In this document: piece by piece, positions 31,838-43,670 of the stretch
How the letters are laid out: every line of letters starts with the position of its first letter
How positions within the stretch are numbered: position 1 is the stretch's first letter
Assembly (NCBI GenBank): GCA_029721435.1
Contig: CM056588.1
Coordinates: forward strand, 34,992,930 to 35,056,929
Source of the DNA: Gymnothorax reevesii
Taxonomy: Eukaryota > Chordata > Actinopteri > Anguilliformes > Muraenidae
Length of the DNA: 64,000 bases
Direction of reading: 5' to 3'
Made by a program: the position numbers and the translations under genes
The notes under the pieces: generated by a model
The model's database searches: none
Seen by the model: the letters and a program-made list of their open reading frames with translations, nothing else
Told to the model about the DNA's origin: nothing

Positions 31838-34800
31838 CTAAGGTGCACCCCCAGCAAAGATAAGCTCCAGTGCTGCCTGTATGTCTCCGCCGGTGGCCTG
31901 CAGGGCGCGCAGGATCAGCTCCTCGTCCCGAATGCCCATGTCCCGCAACTGCTGCAGCTGAGACTGCCACTGCGTCTAACACAGAGCAGACTGCCTGGGT
32001 TAGACCACCAACTCAGCAAGGCTGAGGTAAAAAGGTAATTTGAAGAATAGCAAAAGACACATCTACATACCATATTGATAGTGTGTACAATGTCTGAGGT
32101 AAATATATTAATTAGTTTCTGAGATACAGCCCGGAAACTAATCATACCCCCATTTTCAGACTAAGTCCAAACTGTTACCATGGAAACAAAAAAATTTTAA
32201 AAGTAATCTTAGCTAAAATAGCAAAAGGCACATCAATATACAATGTTGAAAAAGTGTGCAAAGTTTTATGTAAATATTTTAAACTGTTTCCGAGTTACAG
32301 CCCAGAAACAGTGGGAACGCTGACACGGACACAAACGCGGAAAGTAAACTGCACAAGAACAATGTCTCCCCTCCCTCCATAGAAAGAAGCATAAATTAGG
32401 TTGCACAGCGCAAAAAAAGCCCTAGAACAGAACATGGAATTCAGGGAAAGCACCGGGTTAACACATTTTTTTTTATTATTCGTTTTTCTCGTCCCTTCCA
32501 TAAAACATCACTATTAAGTACGTTGTCAATGTAGCCCTTCAGTGATGTCATTAATAACTGGACAGTCCGGTCGGCAGCAAACACATGGGTGTAGCCCCCG
32601 AGAGCCCACCTCTCCATTTTTTGCACATAATTCGGCCAATACTGAGGCCATTGCAACCAAACTCAGTACGTGTCATAAGTGAAGTGCGTCACATGTCCAT
32701 ACCAAATATGAAAGTAATCGGTGCAAATTGCGGCCTGTACTATGTCCAAAGAAATCTCTGCGTTTTGGCAGTAATTTGTTTATTATTCAGCCAATACCGT
32801 TGCTATGGCAACCAAAATCGATAGGTGTCATCAGTGAAGTGTAACATGTCCATACCAAATATGAAACTGATCGGTCAAAAATTGCAACCTGTACTGCGTC
32901 CACGAGGAAATCTCTATGTTTTGCCACTAGTTTGCCTATTATTCAGCCAATACTGTCACTATGGCAACCAAAAATCAAAAGGTGTCATAAGTGAAGTACA
33001 ACACATGCCCATACCAAATATGAAAGAAATCAGTCAAAAATTACAGCCTGTACTGCGTCCACAAGGAAGTGTCTATGGACGTGGCGATGGTGGAGGCGGC
33101 TCAGGCAACACGCGTGAATTCGTAGTAGCCGCCCAACTTTTTACGGGGGCTACAATAATACTCCTACATCAATCTTGATTATTCAGCAAAAAATTGTGGG
33201 ACTATTAATCAAGCAATCTCACACAGGAACATCTTGAAAGCAATTAGGTGCTCAAATCATTCCTTCATGGCACGTTATTTAAAAATCCCATAACCCTCGC
33301 CCCGTTATTCTTGACACCACTGGATGCTTCTTCACACCTCCAATGCCACAGCAGCGGAAGGGTCAGCCCACCCCTGTGCCCAGCTCACCTGCAGAGAGGA
33401 CATGCTGGACACCTGTAGTGCCTGCTGGAGGGCCTGGTTAAAGAGGTCGTTGGTGATTGGGGTTCCCGCGGGAACAGGGGACACCCCTGAAGAGGTGCCC
33501 TGTCAAAAGCATGCAGATGAAGACCAGGGGATTTAAAACTGCTCTGCACTTTATTCTCTAAATAAGACCAGGGGATTCAAAAAATATCCGGCACTTTGCT
33601 GGCAAAAGAGCAAAATCAAGCAAATTCACCTGAAGCTTAAAAGGCAATTTTATGTTCGCAAACAAAAACAAAATCCCAGATCATAAAGCGAGCAATGTGC
33701 TACTTGAGGAGAGCATTCTTCATCTTTTGACATATACAACATGCTCATGTAGACAAGAATAATCTGTGTAGTGCAACATATACAATTTACATTTACAGTA
33801 GCCATTTGACATAAAGCTACCATGTGCCTCATATGTAAATCATTGATTGCTCAAAAAAGGAAATCAGTACTAGTAAACTGACTGCTTTGAGCACAAAAAG
33901 TTTAACAGCATTTTTTACTTTTTTTAGAAAAAGCAATGTAAAACTTGAAACAAATTGAGAAAAAAAAAAATGTACTTAATTTTGTGCACCAAGCAGTCGA
34001 AATGCGCATAATTACACCAAATAAAGAAGTTGACAATTTGAGTCATTATTTTTGTTGTTCGTTTTATGCAGCTATTTTTCTTCTCATTCTCGTACAGTTA
34101 TTCATAACTGCAAATATTGAGAAAAGAGCAAGTTTCAAATCTTGTAGGTATTTACAGGACAAGCAGGAGCTGCGAATGCCGTACCTGGTTTCCTGTGGTG
34201 GGGGTGACGGCACTGCTCTCGGGGGTGCTGGCGAGGGCGAGTGCAGTGGCGAGCTCACTCTGAGTGATGGGGCGGGGCCCCAGCGCGCCACTGTAACCCA
34301 GAGTAGCAGGCCGCATCCCTGTGGTGCCCCCTGCAGTGGTGGAGGGCCCGGCGCGAGTCCCCTGTTTTACAGGAGCCAAAAGGGCAGGAGGACAAGACAT
34401 CAGGCGCTGCCAGAGATTTTTACCACAAAATACTTCTCATGCTATTTTACAGCGCAGTGCAAAAGTCTCAAGTACCCTATACTTTTTTTTAAATAGGCCT
34501 CATGTTTTTTTTAACGTGAGTCTAAAATTTTTTGTTTTCTCAATATTAAGGTGTCAGTATATATTAAAAAAAACCTGAGACTTCCAAACATTCATTTTCA
34601 AAAAAATGTTAGAGGAAATTTTGCATGAAGTAAACAAAAGTTACAGATGATAAAGCCACCACGGGCCATGACCTATCTGAGGCCGTCAGGGATTGCTTCA
34701 CATCATTTTTATGCGCCTAAGACTTTTAAATAAGACTGTATATACCTCAGTGACTGTAAATGCATACAGCATCTTAATCATGTTTTAATATTTCAGTCAG

Positions 34801-37800
34801 ATCAGCTAGTCTGCATGTCGTAAGAATGTGTTTGGTCTGGCCACAGAATATGGGTCATGTTGGAGCAGCTTACGGACTGGAAATCTTCCTCATCGTCGGA
34901 CATGCCCTCGAAGAGGAAGCCTCCTGTAGAACAGAGGGGAGGAGGCTGGTTAGGGGAGCCCAGCACATACAGCGGTCGGGCCACAGCATTAAGCGCTGCT
35001 CACCTGGCATATCGCTATAGGAGCTGGAGGAGACGTTACGGGAGGAGCCCACGTTCTGCTGGACGGGTACACTGCCAGCCACCGAGTGGAGCACCAGGAT
35101 GATGGCACTGACCAGGGCCGGGTGAGAGCTAATCAACCTGCAGCCGGAGAGAACATGGAGGAATCAGGCACCCGTGAATGAGACTAGACAGTATACACCG
35201 AGTATTACAATTTTAAATTCATTGTTTACTCCATTAACTTACATATCCAGCATGTTGGGGTCCGTGAAATGCACAAAAAGATCTTTGTCTTGGAGCACAC
35301 CTGAGAATAAAAATACATTTTAATGAAAATAATTTTTCCCCTCAAAGCTAACTGTCCTAATTAGTGTTTGACGGTATCGTTATACTGGACACTTTCAAAT
35401 GTCACTACATCGGCCCAGAGGATCTTGAGAAGTTTTATTTTTTTTTCTTCAAATTTTAGTTCAGCGTATTTCATTGTTTGATAGCAATTTAGAGCCTCCA
35501 ATATTGCAGCAATTGTTTCCCAACTCTGTAAACAGGTTGGCAATGGTCCAGAAAGCAAGCCATTAAAATTTGGAGAAAGTAGCTCTGAGTTAAAGATAAA
35601 TATAGGCATAAGTTCAGAATTTTTATTTATTTTTTTATAACATCAGTTGTAATGGCTGTTTCAAGTTCAGACCAAGCTAAATAAATACAGCTTCCAATTC
35701 TACATCCTATAACAACATAATATCATGGGGGCAGCCCCGCCTTGGCAGTGGGTGGGTAAATGTCAAGAAGTCAGGGGAAGAAAAAATTTTAAAAGTCCAT
35801 AAATTTCCCAATTCTCAATCGTAACGCGTTGTTTCCTTTTGTTTCAACCATTAAAGGCTATATTTTTGTTATCTGTATGTTCCAGTTTTTAACCTTTTTC
35901 ATTCATTTATGGCCCTATACGGAGATGCACCGGAACTAAACCTTAATCGGCAGATGCGCAGGGATTCTTCATCAACAGATTTTCTCAATTTTCATCAGAT
36001 TATGTCAAAATTTGATGTGCAGCATCTCATTATGGATATCTTATAGTTCCTCAAATACAGGGAAAATAAGTCAATTTTTTCTATTTAAACGGAGTCAACA
36101 CAAATGCACTGACACACTTGCTGTGCCTGGCATTGCTTGTTTGAAGATATGATGGTGTATCAAAAGTTTAGCTCTTAATTACTTGCAGGTTTAATCATTT
36201 TCATTAGCTATTTAAACCTGATAAAAAGAGAAAAGGGTAGGATATACGCCCAAGGGGTGGGATGAAAGCTGCTGCTTATTTTCACAGCCATGGCACTGAA
36301 TATGGAGAGTTTGGACAGTTTGCAGATTCCAAATCAAACTGATCAACAACTCCCAATCATACAGCACGCCCCATCAACTGAAGTACCATTTTAGCTCTGT
36401 GCTATGGCCATAATTACCCAATCCATTAAACTACCAGGGCAGCAATCCTTGATATGGTCATCAGCTTGTTTTTTTTTGCATTATTCCAAGTTATAAAAGC
36501 CTAATGAAGCAAAAACTTACAACTGGATCAACTAATTTGAGCTGAAGTTCAATTCTTACCCAATGCCACTGGGTCACTGCTCAATCCAGGTGTGGCCACT
36601 ATTATCTGGTCCAAAGACTCCTTATTGTTCAGCATCTTAAAGACCTAAGAACTCATAAAATATACGGTGAAAATGTTAGGACTCTTCACCAAAGCTGTAC
36701 CTTGCAGATATTGAGTAATGGTTCGTCTGTTTTTTAGTATGAGGGGGCCACCAAGCCAATGTTGACATGGAGATTAAAAAAAAAATTTGAAGTATGTATT
36801 ATGATTGGTCATTATATGTGGAAAACTCATTGTAATATATTGCTAATCTGTAAAAATGTGAATAATTATGTATATATGTATAATATATTGAAATAAATAC
36901 ATTGAAACTAATTAATACTATTGTTGTCATTCCGTGACAATTTGCCTCTTGTAATTCCGTGACATTGACTTTTTGAAATTTCTTGCCCATAAAGCAGGGT
37001 TTAAGTCAGTATTTGTTTCTATAACTTACAGCATTAAAAAAAACACCTTAAATATGAACATACTGAAGTTTCCTAACTTAACTATGATAGGAACATCACT
37101 TTCTGGATAGTTAAACACAACATTAAAAAAAACCACGTCAATTTTGTGTAATTCCGTGACGGAGTAGTTTTTGCTTGTTTCTTCCAGTCGCCTCCATTTT
37201 GAAAGTCACGATAAGTCGATTGACTAGCATGAACGTATAGATTGCAATCTGTTCCCCCTATCCTTCCTATTCCTTCGTGCTCATCAGTAGACTTATCGTG
37301 ACTGTCAAAATGGAGGTGACTGGAAACTGCCTGAGGGTACTGTTTGCATAAACAGTATTTTTTTAACAAACAACCAGTGCATTTTCAAAGTTCTCAGGGC
37401 CCTCGCAATTCTACCAATGAAGTGTGGAGCAATTAAGAGCCTTGTTAATGATGAAAAAATAGCGATTTCTTTGCATGGCAAAGCTATGCCCAATTCACTA
37501 CCATTGTAAGCCTGTTGGGAGCTTTGGCTGAAAAGCCATGTATTTCAAAATGCTGCGTGCGTGCGGAGGTGGGGTGTTAGTACTCGTTATCATGTTTCAA
37601 TACACCCAAAGTCAATTTCATACCAGAATTCTCCTTTAAGCAAGGCCCCTAATCCCATACAGCACCGGGCTGATTGACCTCCACTTTGCCTACCCAGGTG
37701 CAAGTTTTTCTTGACAAGTGCATCAGAAAAATCAGTCATGTAACTCAACGCAAGCTCACCGAGTCTCTGTAAGCCACGCTTCCATGTAACGCAGCCTGTA

Positions 37801-38568
37801 ACACACGAAACTCCCTGGCTGCTATCACTCGGTCAACGGGCTCTGCAATTGAGAAATGTATTTTTTTTTTGTTTGTTTGTTTGTTTGTACACTGCATTGT
37901 ATGTTGATGGGCATTTTAACCACAGCGAGAGCCTGAAAGAAAGACAAAGTTCACCTAGGAGAAAATAATTGTACTCTGAACGGAATCTTTAAATAACAAC
38001 AGCTTGATTGAGATTTACAAAACAACATGAATGGATCACCATGCACATCAAGAATGCAAGTCAGCACACACCTGCCTTGACCTCAGGTTCTGGCCAAGAT
38101 TTCTTTAAGATGTGAACGGTGGAACCTGGCTGGATGCCATAAGAGTCCAGAGTCAGGTCATCCTTCAGCTTACGACCACAGTATACCAGTTCTGAAACAT
38201 ACACAACATGGGCAACAACTCAACCAGTCCGCCCAAGAAATCGGACATATAATTTTCATTAATCAAACAGTGAGTTCCCCCAGGTGTAGTGCAGCAAAAG
38301 GTTATCAATTCAGAATTCTTCTCCCAAGAATCAAATACTAGAAATCAAAACCGCATATAAACAATGTAAACTAGGAATTATAACCTATGAAATCCGGGTC
38401 AGGCACTGAATCCGGCAACTGGGCCGCAATCAACTGTTTCAAAGTGGCAACTCGGTAGCCACCAGGGGTTACATCTCCCGGCTCGGCCTCGGGAAAATGC
38501 AACACGGTCTTCGGGAGGGACGGATGACCCATCAACTTTAACGATAAGCGCCATTCTGGGATCGCCAT
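31838..38568 (-). CDS. UBL7: UBL7, ubiquitin-like protein 7 (10 coding exons)
   Basis: The coding exons, in transcription order, are 38568-38385, 38191-38072, 37842-37760, 36644-36560, 35300-35243, 35137-35004, 34923-34874, 34361-34185, 33499-33389 and 31975-31838. They sum to 1140 bases in one frame, giving 379 residues, close to the usual 380 of vertebrate UBL7, and every intron is GT-AG. The N-terminus (MAIPEWRLSLKLMG) opens a ubiquitin-like domain of about 100 residues (LIAAQLPDSVPDP, then LVYCGRKLKDD and QPGSTVHILKKSWPEP). A Sti1-like middle has NNKESLDQIIVATPGLSSDP and SHPALVSAIILVLHSVAGS. An acidic MSDDEEDF segment and a low-complexity Ser/Thr/Pro linker follow. A C-terminal UBA domain (LQQLRDMGIRDEELILRALQ) ends IFAGGAP. 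The UBL-UBA layout is that of ubiquitin-shuttle-type adaptors; the human protein binds polyubiquitin. The initiator ATG follows an acceptor site, so the 5' UTR is split. Confidence 0.95.
32600..33090. repeat. Tandem repeat of about 155 bp in the last UBL7 intron
   Basis: CCATACCAAATATGAAA recurs at about 32697, 32850 and 33009, and a CCAATACTG/CCAATACCG block recurs with the same spacing. There are about three units. It lies wholly in the 1.4-kb intron between the last two exons. Open frames crossing it are incidental. Confidence 0.72.
37176..37325. repeat. Inverted repeat (foldback) in a UBL7 intron
   Basis: The left arm TTCCAGTCGCCTCCATTTTG, continuing AAAGTCACGATAAGTC, is repeated inverted at about 37289-37325, giving arms of some 40 bp around a loop of about 75 bp. 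Copies of ATTCCGTGAC occur nearby at about 36930, 36954 and 37151. It may be a miniature transposon; no target duplication was found. Confidence 0.6.
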
Positions 38569-39136
38569 TGCCCTGAAACAAAATAAAGAACGTCATGGCA
38601 ACGTTCGTTCTGGCATAAGGACATAAGATTCTCGCGTCCAACTCTGCCCGTCTTCATACAAACATTTTCATAGGGTAAATCAAACGGGGTGGGGCTGATC
38701 TGCTGTAAACATTCTGCTGAAAACTCGCTGATTCTTTTTTTCTTCCATCAACTCAACTAGATATTGTGGATATAAATCTCAAGAATAACTGGTGAATATT
38801 TCTTGATAAATTGTGATTAAATTAAGAAAATATGAAGGAAAGTATAGTTGGTCGTAATTTTTCAGCAGAATATTTTCAACAGATTAGTCCAACCCAATCA
38901 AACGTTGGCAAATTAGGTACTTTCTGATTGTAACTAGCTACAATCAGCAGGCAATATAATCTAGCAAACCAACCAGCTAATAACTCATCTATCACCGAAC
39001 TGATTGCCATTGAGTTTTGGCAAGGGACCTTCATTGCTAAATATCTTACAAAATATACAAATTACATTTTTCAAAGCAGCCAAAAGTCTTACAAAAGCGC
39101 CTCATTTTTCTATGTGCAATACGCCAGACAACTCAC

Positions 39137-39205
39137 CGGTGGTTAGCAATGTTTATCTCGGTCACAGGAAAACGGAAATGGACTGAACGAGCATGGTAGT
39201 TGTAG
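39137..39205 (-). other. UBL7: UBL7 non-coding first exon
   Basis: On the minus strand an exon-like stretch ends with CACCG and a strong donor GTGAGT at 39136-39131. It would splice to the acceptor TTTCAG just before 38572, four bases upstream of the initiator ATG. The 5' limit is a guess from the promoter motifs. No ATG-led frame competes strongly. Confidence 0.6.
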
Positions 39206-39349
39206 TCCACACAAATCTACAGAGAACTGCAATACCCATGTTGTCTTCTGACAAGCGGAAGTAAGGGAATTTTTAACTGGAATTTGATAGAAATTGTACA
39301 TTTATGTCATCGCGAAGACAAGTATTTAATAAAAATTTTCGCGACGTAG
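39187..39349. promoter_or_regulatory. Shared head-to-head promoter of UBL7 and the THAP gene
   Basis: Only about 150-200 bp separate the two divergent genes. On the minus strand GGACTACAACTACCATGC (39214-39193 region) resembles the ACTACAATTCCC-type site bound by ZNF143/THAP11. GCGGAAGTA at about 39254-39263 is an ETS-type site. No TATA box is evident, as is usual for housekeeping promoters of this kind. Factor binding is inference from motifs. Confidence 0.55.
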
Positions 39350-40210
39350 ATGTATCGCAGGGGTGGTGGACGAATTTGTGCAGTATTTGGCTGTACCAAT
39401 AGCCAAAAGAAACTAGTTATCTGGCGAAAGGAGACATGTGAGTTGCATTCTCCCTTGTTGCACAGCGATTGCCCGTGCCTGGAGCCATTCTCCTTGTACA
39501 ACTTTCCCCGGGATAAAGAGAAACAGCGGGCATGGTCTGAAGCAGTCGGAAGGAAGCCCGACTTAATCCCAAGCAAATCATCCGTGGTATGTTCTATTCA
39601 TTTTCTGTACGGTTCCCCGACATCCGACCACCCCATTCCCGTGGTAAACATGAAACGAAATGCTCAAAAAGGCAGTAAGACCGTAGCGAGCGACAATGAC
39701 GATTTGGCGGATATAAACTCAGAGAAAGGAGTGCTACCTAACCGCAGAAGGAGAAGGGCCAACAAAAGAATGCAGGAGGAGGGAGCTATTTCGGGAGAAA
39801 CTTTGGAGGGAGACGCACCGTCCGAGAAAAAGAAATTGGACATTGAAGGACGTTATCCTCAGGGTTCATGGGAGCAAGCAACTGTGGAAGCTATCATGAA
39901 TTTGAGGAGTTTTGAGACAACCACCACCACCTCGCAGATTGCTCAGACGATAATTGCCAACCTGAAAGACGAGAACGATTTTCTCCGAGCCCAGAACACT
40001 AAGCTGAAATCGGACCTGAAGGCCATGCAAGATAAGTTTTCAGCCGATCTGCAAGCCTCAAAACAGGAGCTACGGGCCTTGCAAGCCATATGTACATGCA
40101 CTGCTGGACGTTCCACGGTTCATTCGATTGTGGCTGCTGGGCCGGGGGCAGCACCTGTAGAACCCACTGAGAATATACCCACATCCAAGGACATCGTCGC
40201 GAAAGTCTGA
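39350..40210 (+). CDS. Single-exon THAP-type zinc-finger protein (286 aa)
   Basis: The start is fixed: a TAG stop lies immediately before the ATG at 39350. Residues 10-84 form a THAP-type DNA-binding finger: C10-X4-C15, the conserved NFP at 51-53, W62, and VVCSIHF with C81-X2-H84. Between C15 and the NFP is an unusual insertion rich in Cys/His (C30, H33, H38, C41, C43). A basic segment near residue 130 (NRRRRRANKR) is a likely nuclear signal. About residues 195-245 form a leucine/charged coiled coil (NLKDENDFLRAQNTKLKSDL), probably for dimerisation. It probably acts as a nuclear DNA-binding factor. No transposase core follows, so it could be a host THAP gene or a domesticated transposon ORF. 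The particular THAP paralogue is not assigned. Confidence 0.85.
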   Translation: MYRRGGGRICAVFGCTNSQKKLVIWRKETCELHSPLLHSDCPCLEPFSLYNFPRDKEKQRAWSEAVGRKPDLIPSKSSVVCSIHFLYGSPTSDHPIPVVNMKRNAQKGSKTVASDNDDLADINSEKGVLPNRRRRRANKRMQEEGAISGETLEGDAPSEKKKLDIEGRYPQGSWEQATVEAIMNLRSFETTTTTSQIAQTIIANLKDENDFLRAQNTKLKSDLKAMQDKFSADLQASKQELRALQAICTCTAGRSTVHSIVAAGPGAAPVEPTENIPTSKDIVAKV

Positions 40211-40619
40211 AATGGAGCGACCTTGTATGGTCGCGCATTCTACTTCAAGTGAAATAATTGCGACCACCAGCTTACAAACAGACGCTCAAAACTGAAAATT
40301 AACGGTCTCTGTTGGACTAGTTTGACGGTTTATAGTCTCTGCAGTGACTCAGCGTTGGACATTTTTTCGAATACTAGTCGCACTACTACTTGTACGACTT
40401 GGGTAACAACAACAGTAATGGAATTGCATTATTTATTTTTTGATAGAACTTCCCCATATATGGCCTAACTAAGAATTGGCAAGAGCACTTCAAATTTTGA
40501 ATGTCGACCAAGAGTATAACAGTTGTTGCAAGCAGCTCCTCCTACATTGCATCTTTTTGTTAGATGCAACAGCTCTGCAGTAGTGTTTCCCCGTGTAAAA
40601 CTGCATCGAAGCATGTTGA

Positions 40620-40625
40620 AATAAA
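40620..40625 (+). terminator. Candidate polyadenylation signal of the THAP gene
   Basis: AATAAA lies about 410 bp past the stop codon and is followed within 30 bp by a T/G-rich stretch (TTTTGAGTGTATTTCTG). Confidence 0.55.
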
Positions 40626-41879
40626 GTGAATCATCTTTTGAGTGTATTTCTGAGTCCAGTTTTGTCTCAAAGTGAACCGTACTCCTAAATATTACAACAG
40701 AGGCATCTGATGCCTTTGTAACACGTGTGTATTGTGTATTTCCTTGTAGGTTTTTTTTTTTTTTTTTTAACTTGTCTTGGATCTCACATAGATGATTGAT
40801 AGCATTTGCTTTTACCATTATAAGGTCCTTAAAATTTGGATAGTGCTGTGATAAGTCAACAGTGTATTTTCTTAGCAGTGCTTTGAGAATTTTGAGAAGA
40901 GAAGCATATTTTTGAAAACCTCAATTTTCAGTTTTGCTGTTTTCTGAATATTTGAGAATATAAAAATATTAATACACTTTTCACTTCTGGACATCGCAGA
41001 TTTCAATCTGTGGCGTTTATTTGGATTGCTGTGATACTGAATGGTTTAAGACTAGGTTTTATTTCTTTGCTTTTGCTCCTTTGGTTAGGTGTGCAAATAC
41101 ACTATATAGACAGAAGCGTGTGGACACTTCTTAAAGCTCAGAAAATGGACTTTTTTAAAATCAGAACATCTGATATTTTGTAATTGAATTTGGAATGAAT
41201 TGGTTTGTGTGGGCTGATAGGACAAACATTAAGCTTTCATCTGAGGGTATTTTCACACAATTCTGCAACACAATGCATGAATTGTTATCCTTTCTCTGTG
41301 CACTTTCTGAGTTTTGGAAACCTGACTATCTCCGCTGTTATTTCAAAGGGGCCTAAATTTCCACAGGTTTGAATATTGCGGCTGCATTTGACAAACCCAT
41401 GTATGACTCCATAGGTTTTATGGAGTTAAAAATTCAAATATTTAGAATTTAAACTTGTCTGTATATCGATCAGTCTTCATCGAAATGTCAACTTACCTCT
41501 GGTAATATGGTATATTAAATTGCTGCCTCAATGCTTTTTGTGTGATAATGTATCTATCTTATAACTCACATCAATTAATACATCTCTCATGTTGGTACTG
41601 AAGAAATTTTTTAAATTGCGTTCTGTTGATATTCATCGGCATTCATCATTGATATTTATCAACACCCACACAAACCTAAAATTTCTTCAAAATTTCAATT
41701 GAACGATGCACTTGTCCATGTGAACCCAGACTGTTCCACAGTACCAATGCATTGAGGACATCGCCTGGTGCTCGTGCAGTCCGATTCTTTTGGCACCACG
41801 GTTGTTTTTACTATGTCCTTACTATAGGCTCAATCCGATGTTGAAACACAGGTATCTTTAGTCCATGTGGGAAATTATA
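40626..41879. other. Intergenic stretch with a Tc1-like end
   Basis: ACACTATATAGACAGAAGCG at about 41099-41119 resembles the termini of Tc1-type miniature elements, but no partner end was found. A T run lies at about 40751-40768. No gene is seen. Confidence 0.35.
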
Positions 41880-41972
41880 TCAAAAAAGAAAAAACTAAGG
41901 CACTCTGTATTAAATGCTTGAATTCTTTATGTAAAGAAGAGTAGGCACCGACAATGCGTTTCAACCGTTCAG
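41880..41972 (-). repeat. Left half of a dispersed repeat interrupted by a transposon
   Basis: The stretch ending CAATGCGTTTCAACCGTTCAG resumes after the 3.3-kb insertion as GTCTTCATCTTCG at 45308. The joined order recalls a dispersed fish repeat. This supports the boundaries given for the insertion; the repeat itself is not identified. Confidence 0.45.
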
Positions 41973-42753
41973 GGGCTGGTTGCACTAACCGTCTTAAGTG
42001 CTGTCCTAAAGTTAAGCACGAAAATGGATTGCACCAAAGATGACTTACGACGAGCTGTGTTCTAAGTGCTGTGTCATAAGACAAATGGTTGCAATGGCTA
42101 TCATCAGGCGAAAAGAGCCGTTGCACCAACACAAGTTGGGACACAGAATTACGACAGAAACCTACGTGTGGTGGGAGGTGACTTAAGTGTGGTACGATCT
42201 TAAAATAAATCTCTTTCTTTTTACTTTATATGTAATAGTCTGCTATAATTGCTAGTGAGACCACTTCAAGTATGTACATTTCAAGAAATTGCACGCAAGT
42301 GTCTACATACCCCACGGCGGCAAGTGGTCACGCTTTTAAAAAATCGTGGTTTAACATTGCCACATCCCAACTCTGAATTTCATCTCTCATTGTAGCATTT
42401 TTAGGAGATTATTACGGACTTATTAAACGAAGAGACTCATTTTAAGATCACCATGGATTTTAGGCATATAAAAATAGGCTACACGAGGTGGAAAACATTC
42501 TGTATCACAAAAGAAACCTGACATTGAGATATAAATTATCGCAGTCGCGCGCAATGGCTAAATGTAAGTCCAAAAAAATCGTGCAATCACATTGTTGCAA
42601 AACTGTGCCGTCCCATGGCCATTTAATCTTCAAAATGCAATAGTCAAACATGCTATCTTGATAAATTGGAGTATCTGCTCATTCAACTTATAAAATAAGC
42701 AAATATATTGTATGATTACTGATTGAGCAAAGTAAATGGGGACAGGCTTAGAG

Positions 42754-43134
42754 CAGTGGCATAGCCAGAACAGAAAATTGCGTGTGCCAGGAACATCCCT
42801 TTACAATTTCAATTAATCTTGAAACTTGTTCGCAATCATCTTATTACAATTATTGCTCCTGACTTGTTCTCAATCATTTTCCTTAATTAAAACGTTAAAT
42901 GTTTTAATTAAGGAAAATGATTGAGAACAAGCAGGAGCAATAATTTTTCAACCGCATCCAAACGAATGATTGTCATCTTACCTTCACGAGGAGAACTAGC
43001 AACACCTGATAGTGTGGATTATTTTCGTAGTGTATTGTTCATTAGGAAAGATGATTGTGAAAAAGTCAGGAGTAATAGAAGTTGTAAAGGGATGTTCCTG
43101 GCACACCGGATTTTCAGTTCTGGCTACGCCACTG
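42754..43134. mobile_element. hAT-type foldback MITE (381 bp)
   Basis: A perfect 8-bp duplication GCTTAGAG (42746-42753 and 43135-43142) flanks inverted ends CAGTGGCATAGCC and GGCTACGCCACTG. Terminal arms match for about 55 bp. The centre is a separate near-perfect hairpin at 42852-42941. There is no coding capacity. Confidence 0.88.
42852..42941. repeat. Near-perfect 41-bp hairpin at the MITE centre
   Basis: Arms 42852-42893 and 42901-42941 are inverted copies that differ only by one extra base; the loop is about 7 bases. The inner arm contains TTAATTAA. Confidence 0.92.
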
Positions 43135-43189
43135 GCTTAGAGTTGCTTAATTGGTTAAACGGAGACGATTTTGTCGCCCTTTACTTATG

Positions 43190-43657
43190 CCTGTGATCCA
43201 CAAACGCTTTTAACGTGTCCGATTATCTAGATTCTCCCCTTCCGACCAGTTACGAGCGATTACGAGTGAAAATTTCTGTTACGTCCAAGACGTAGGTGGA
43301 TCATGACTCCTGACCTGTACCGACCCTTCCACTTGAATAAGAGAGGTTCTGACTGGATCAGAACACTCGGATCCCTCTTCCGACAAAATCAAACCAGTTT
43401 GATTTTGTCAGAAGGTATGAGTTGTCGTAAGAACGCGGGAGTATCAGTTGGTGAAGTGCAAACTAGGTGACGAATATTTCCTCTGCAATTAGCCAATTAA
43501 CCGTTTACAAAAGCAATCACCATATTTATTGTTGACGTTGACAAAAATCAATCGGAAATGCTCGCTTTAGTGGATCATGGGATTAAATTTTCCCCCATTC
43601 ACTCTGACTATCTACGATTGTTTGCGCGAGTTTCCGATGGTTCCCGGCGCTTGATCA
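43190..43657. mobile_element. Palindromic MITE, copy 1 (truncated, inverted relative to copy 2)
   Basis: It starts TGATCCACAAACGCTTTTAACG. It then follows, in inverse orientation, the sequence of the element at 44729-45264, with about 85% similarity by eye. The centre is the palindrome around AAACCAGTTT at about 43391-43428. The far end is deleted between a GCTT and a GATCA, just before the hAT element. Confidence 0.72.
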
Positions 43658-43670
43658 TGCATGCATACAT

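Noticed and set aside
31596..31982. 128-codon minus-strand frame overlapping the last UBL7 exon
   Set aside because: It reads the UBA exon in a different frame from the one that joins all other UBL7 exons. The spliced frame gives the expected UBA sequence.
32825..33178. 117-codon plus-strand frame as a gene
   Set aside because: It runs antisense through a UBL7 intron and is carried by the 155-bp tandem repeat. No domain.
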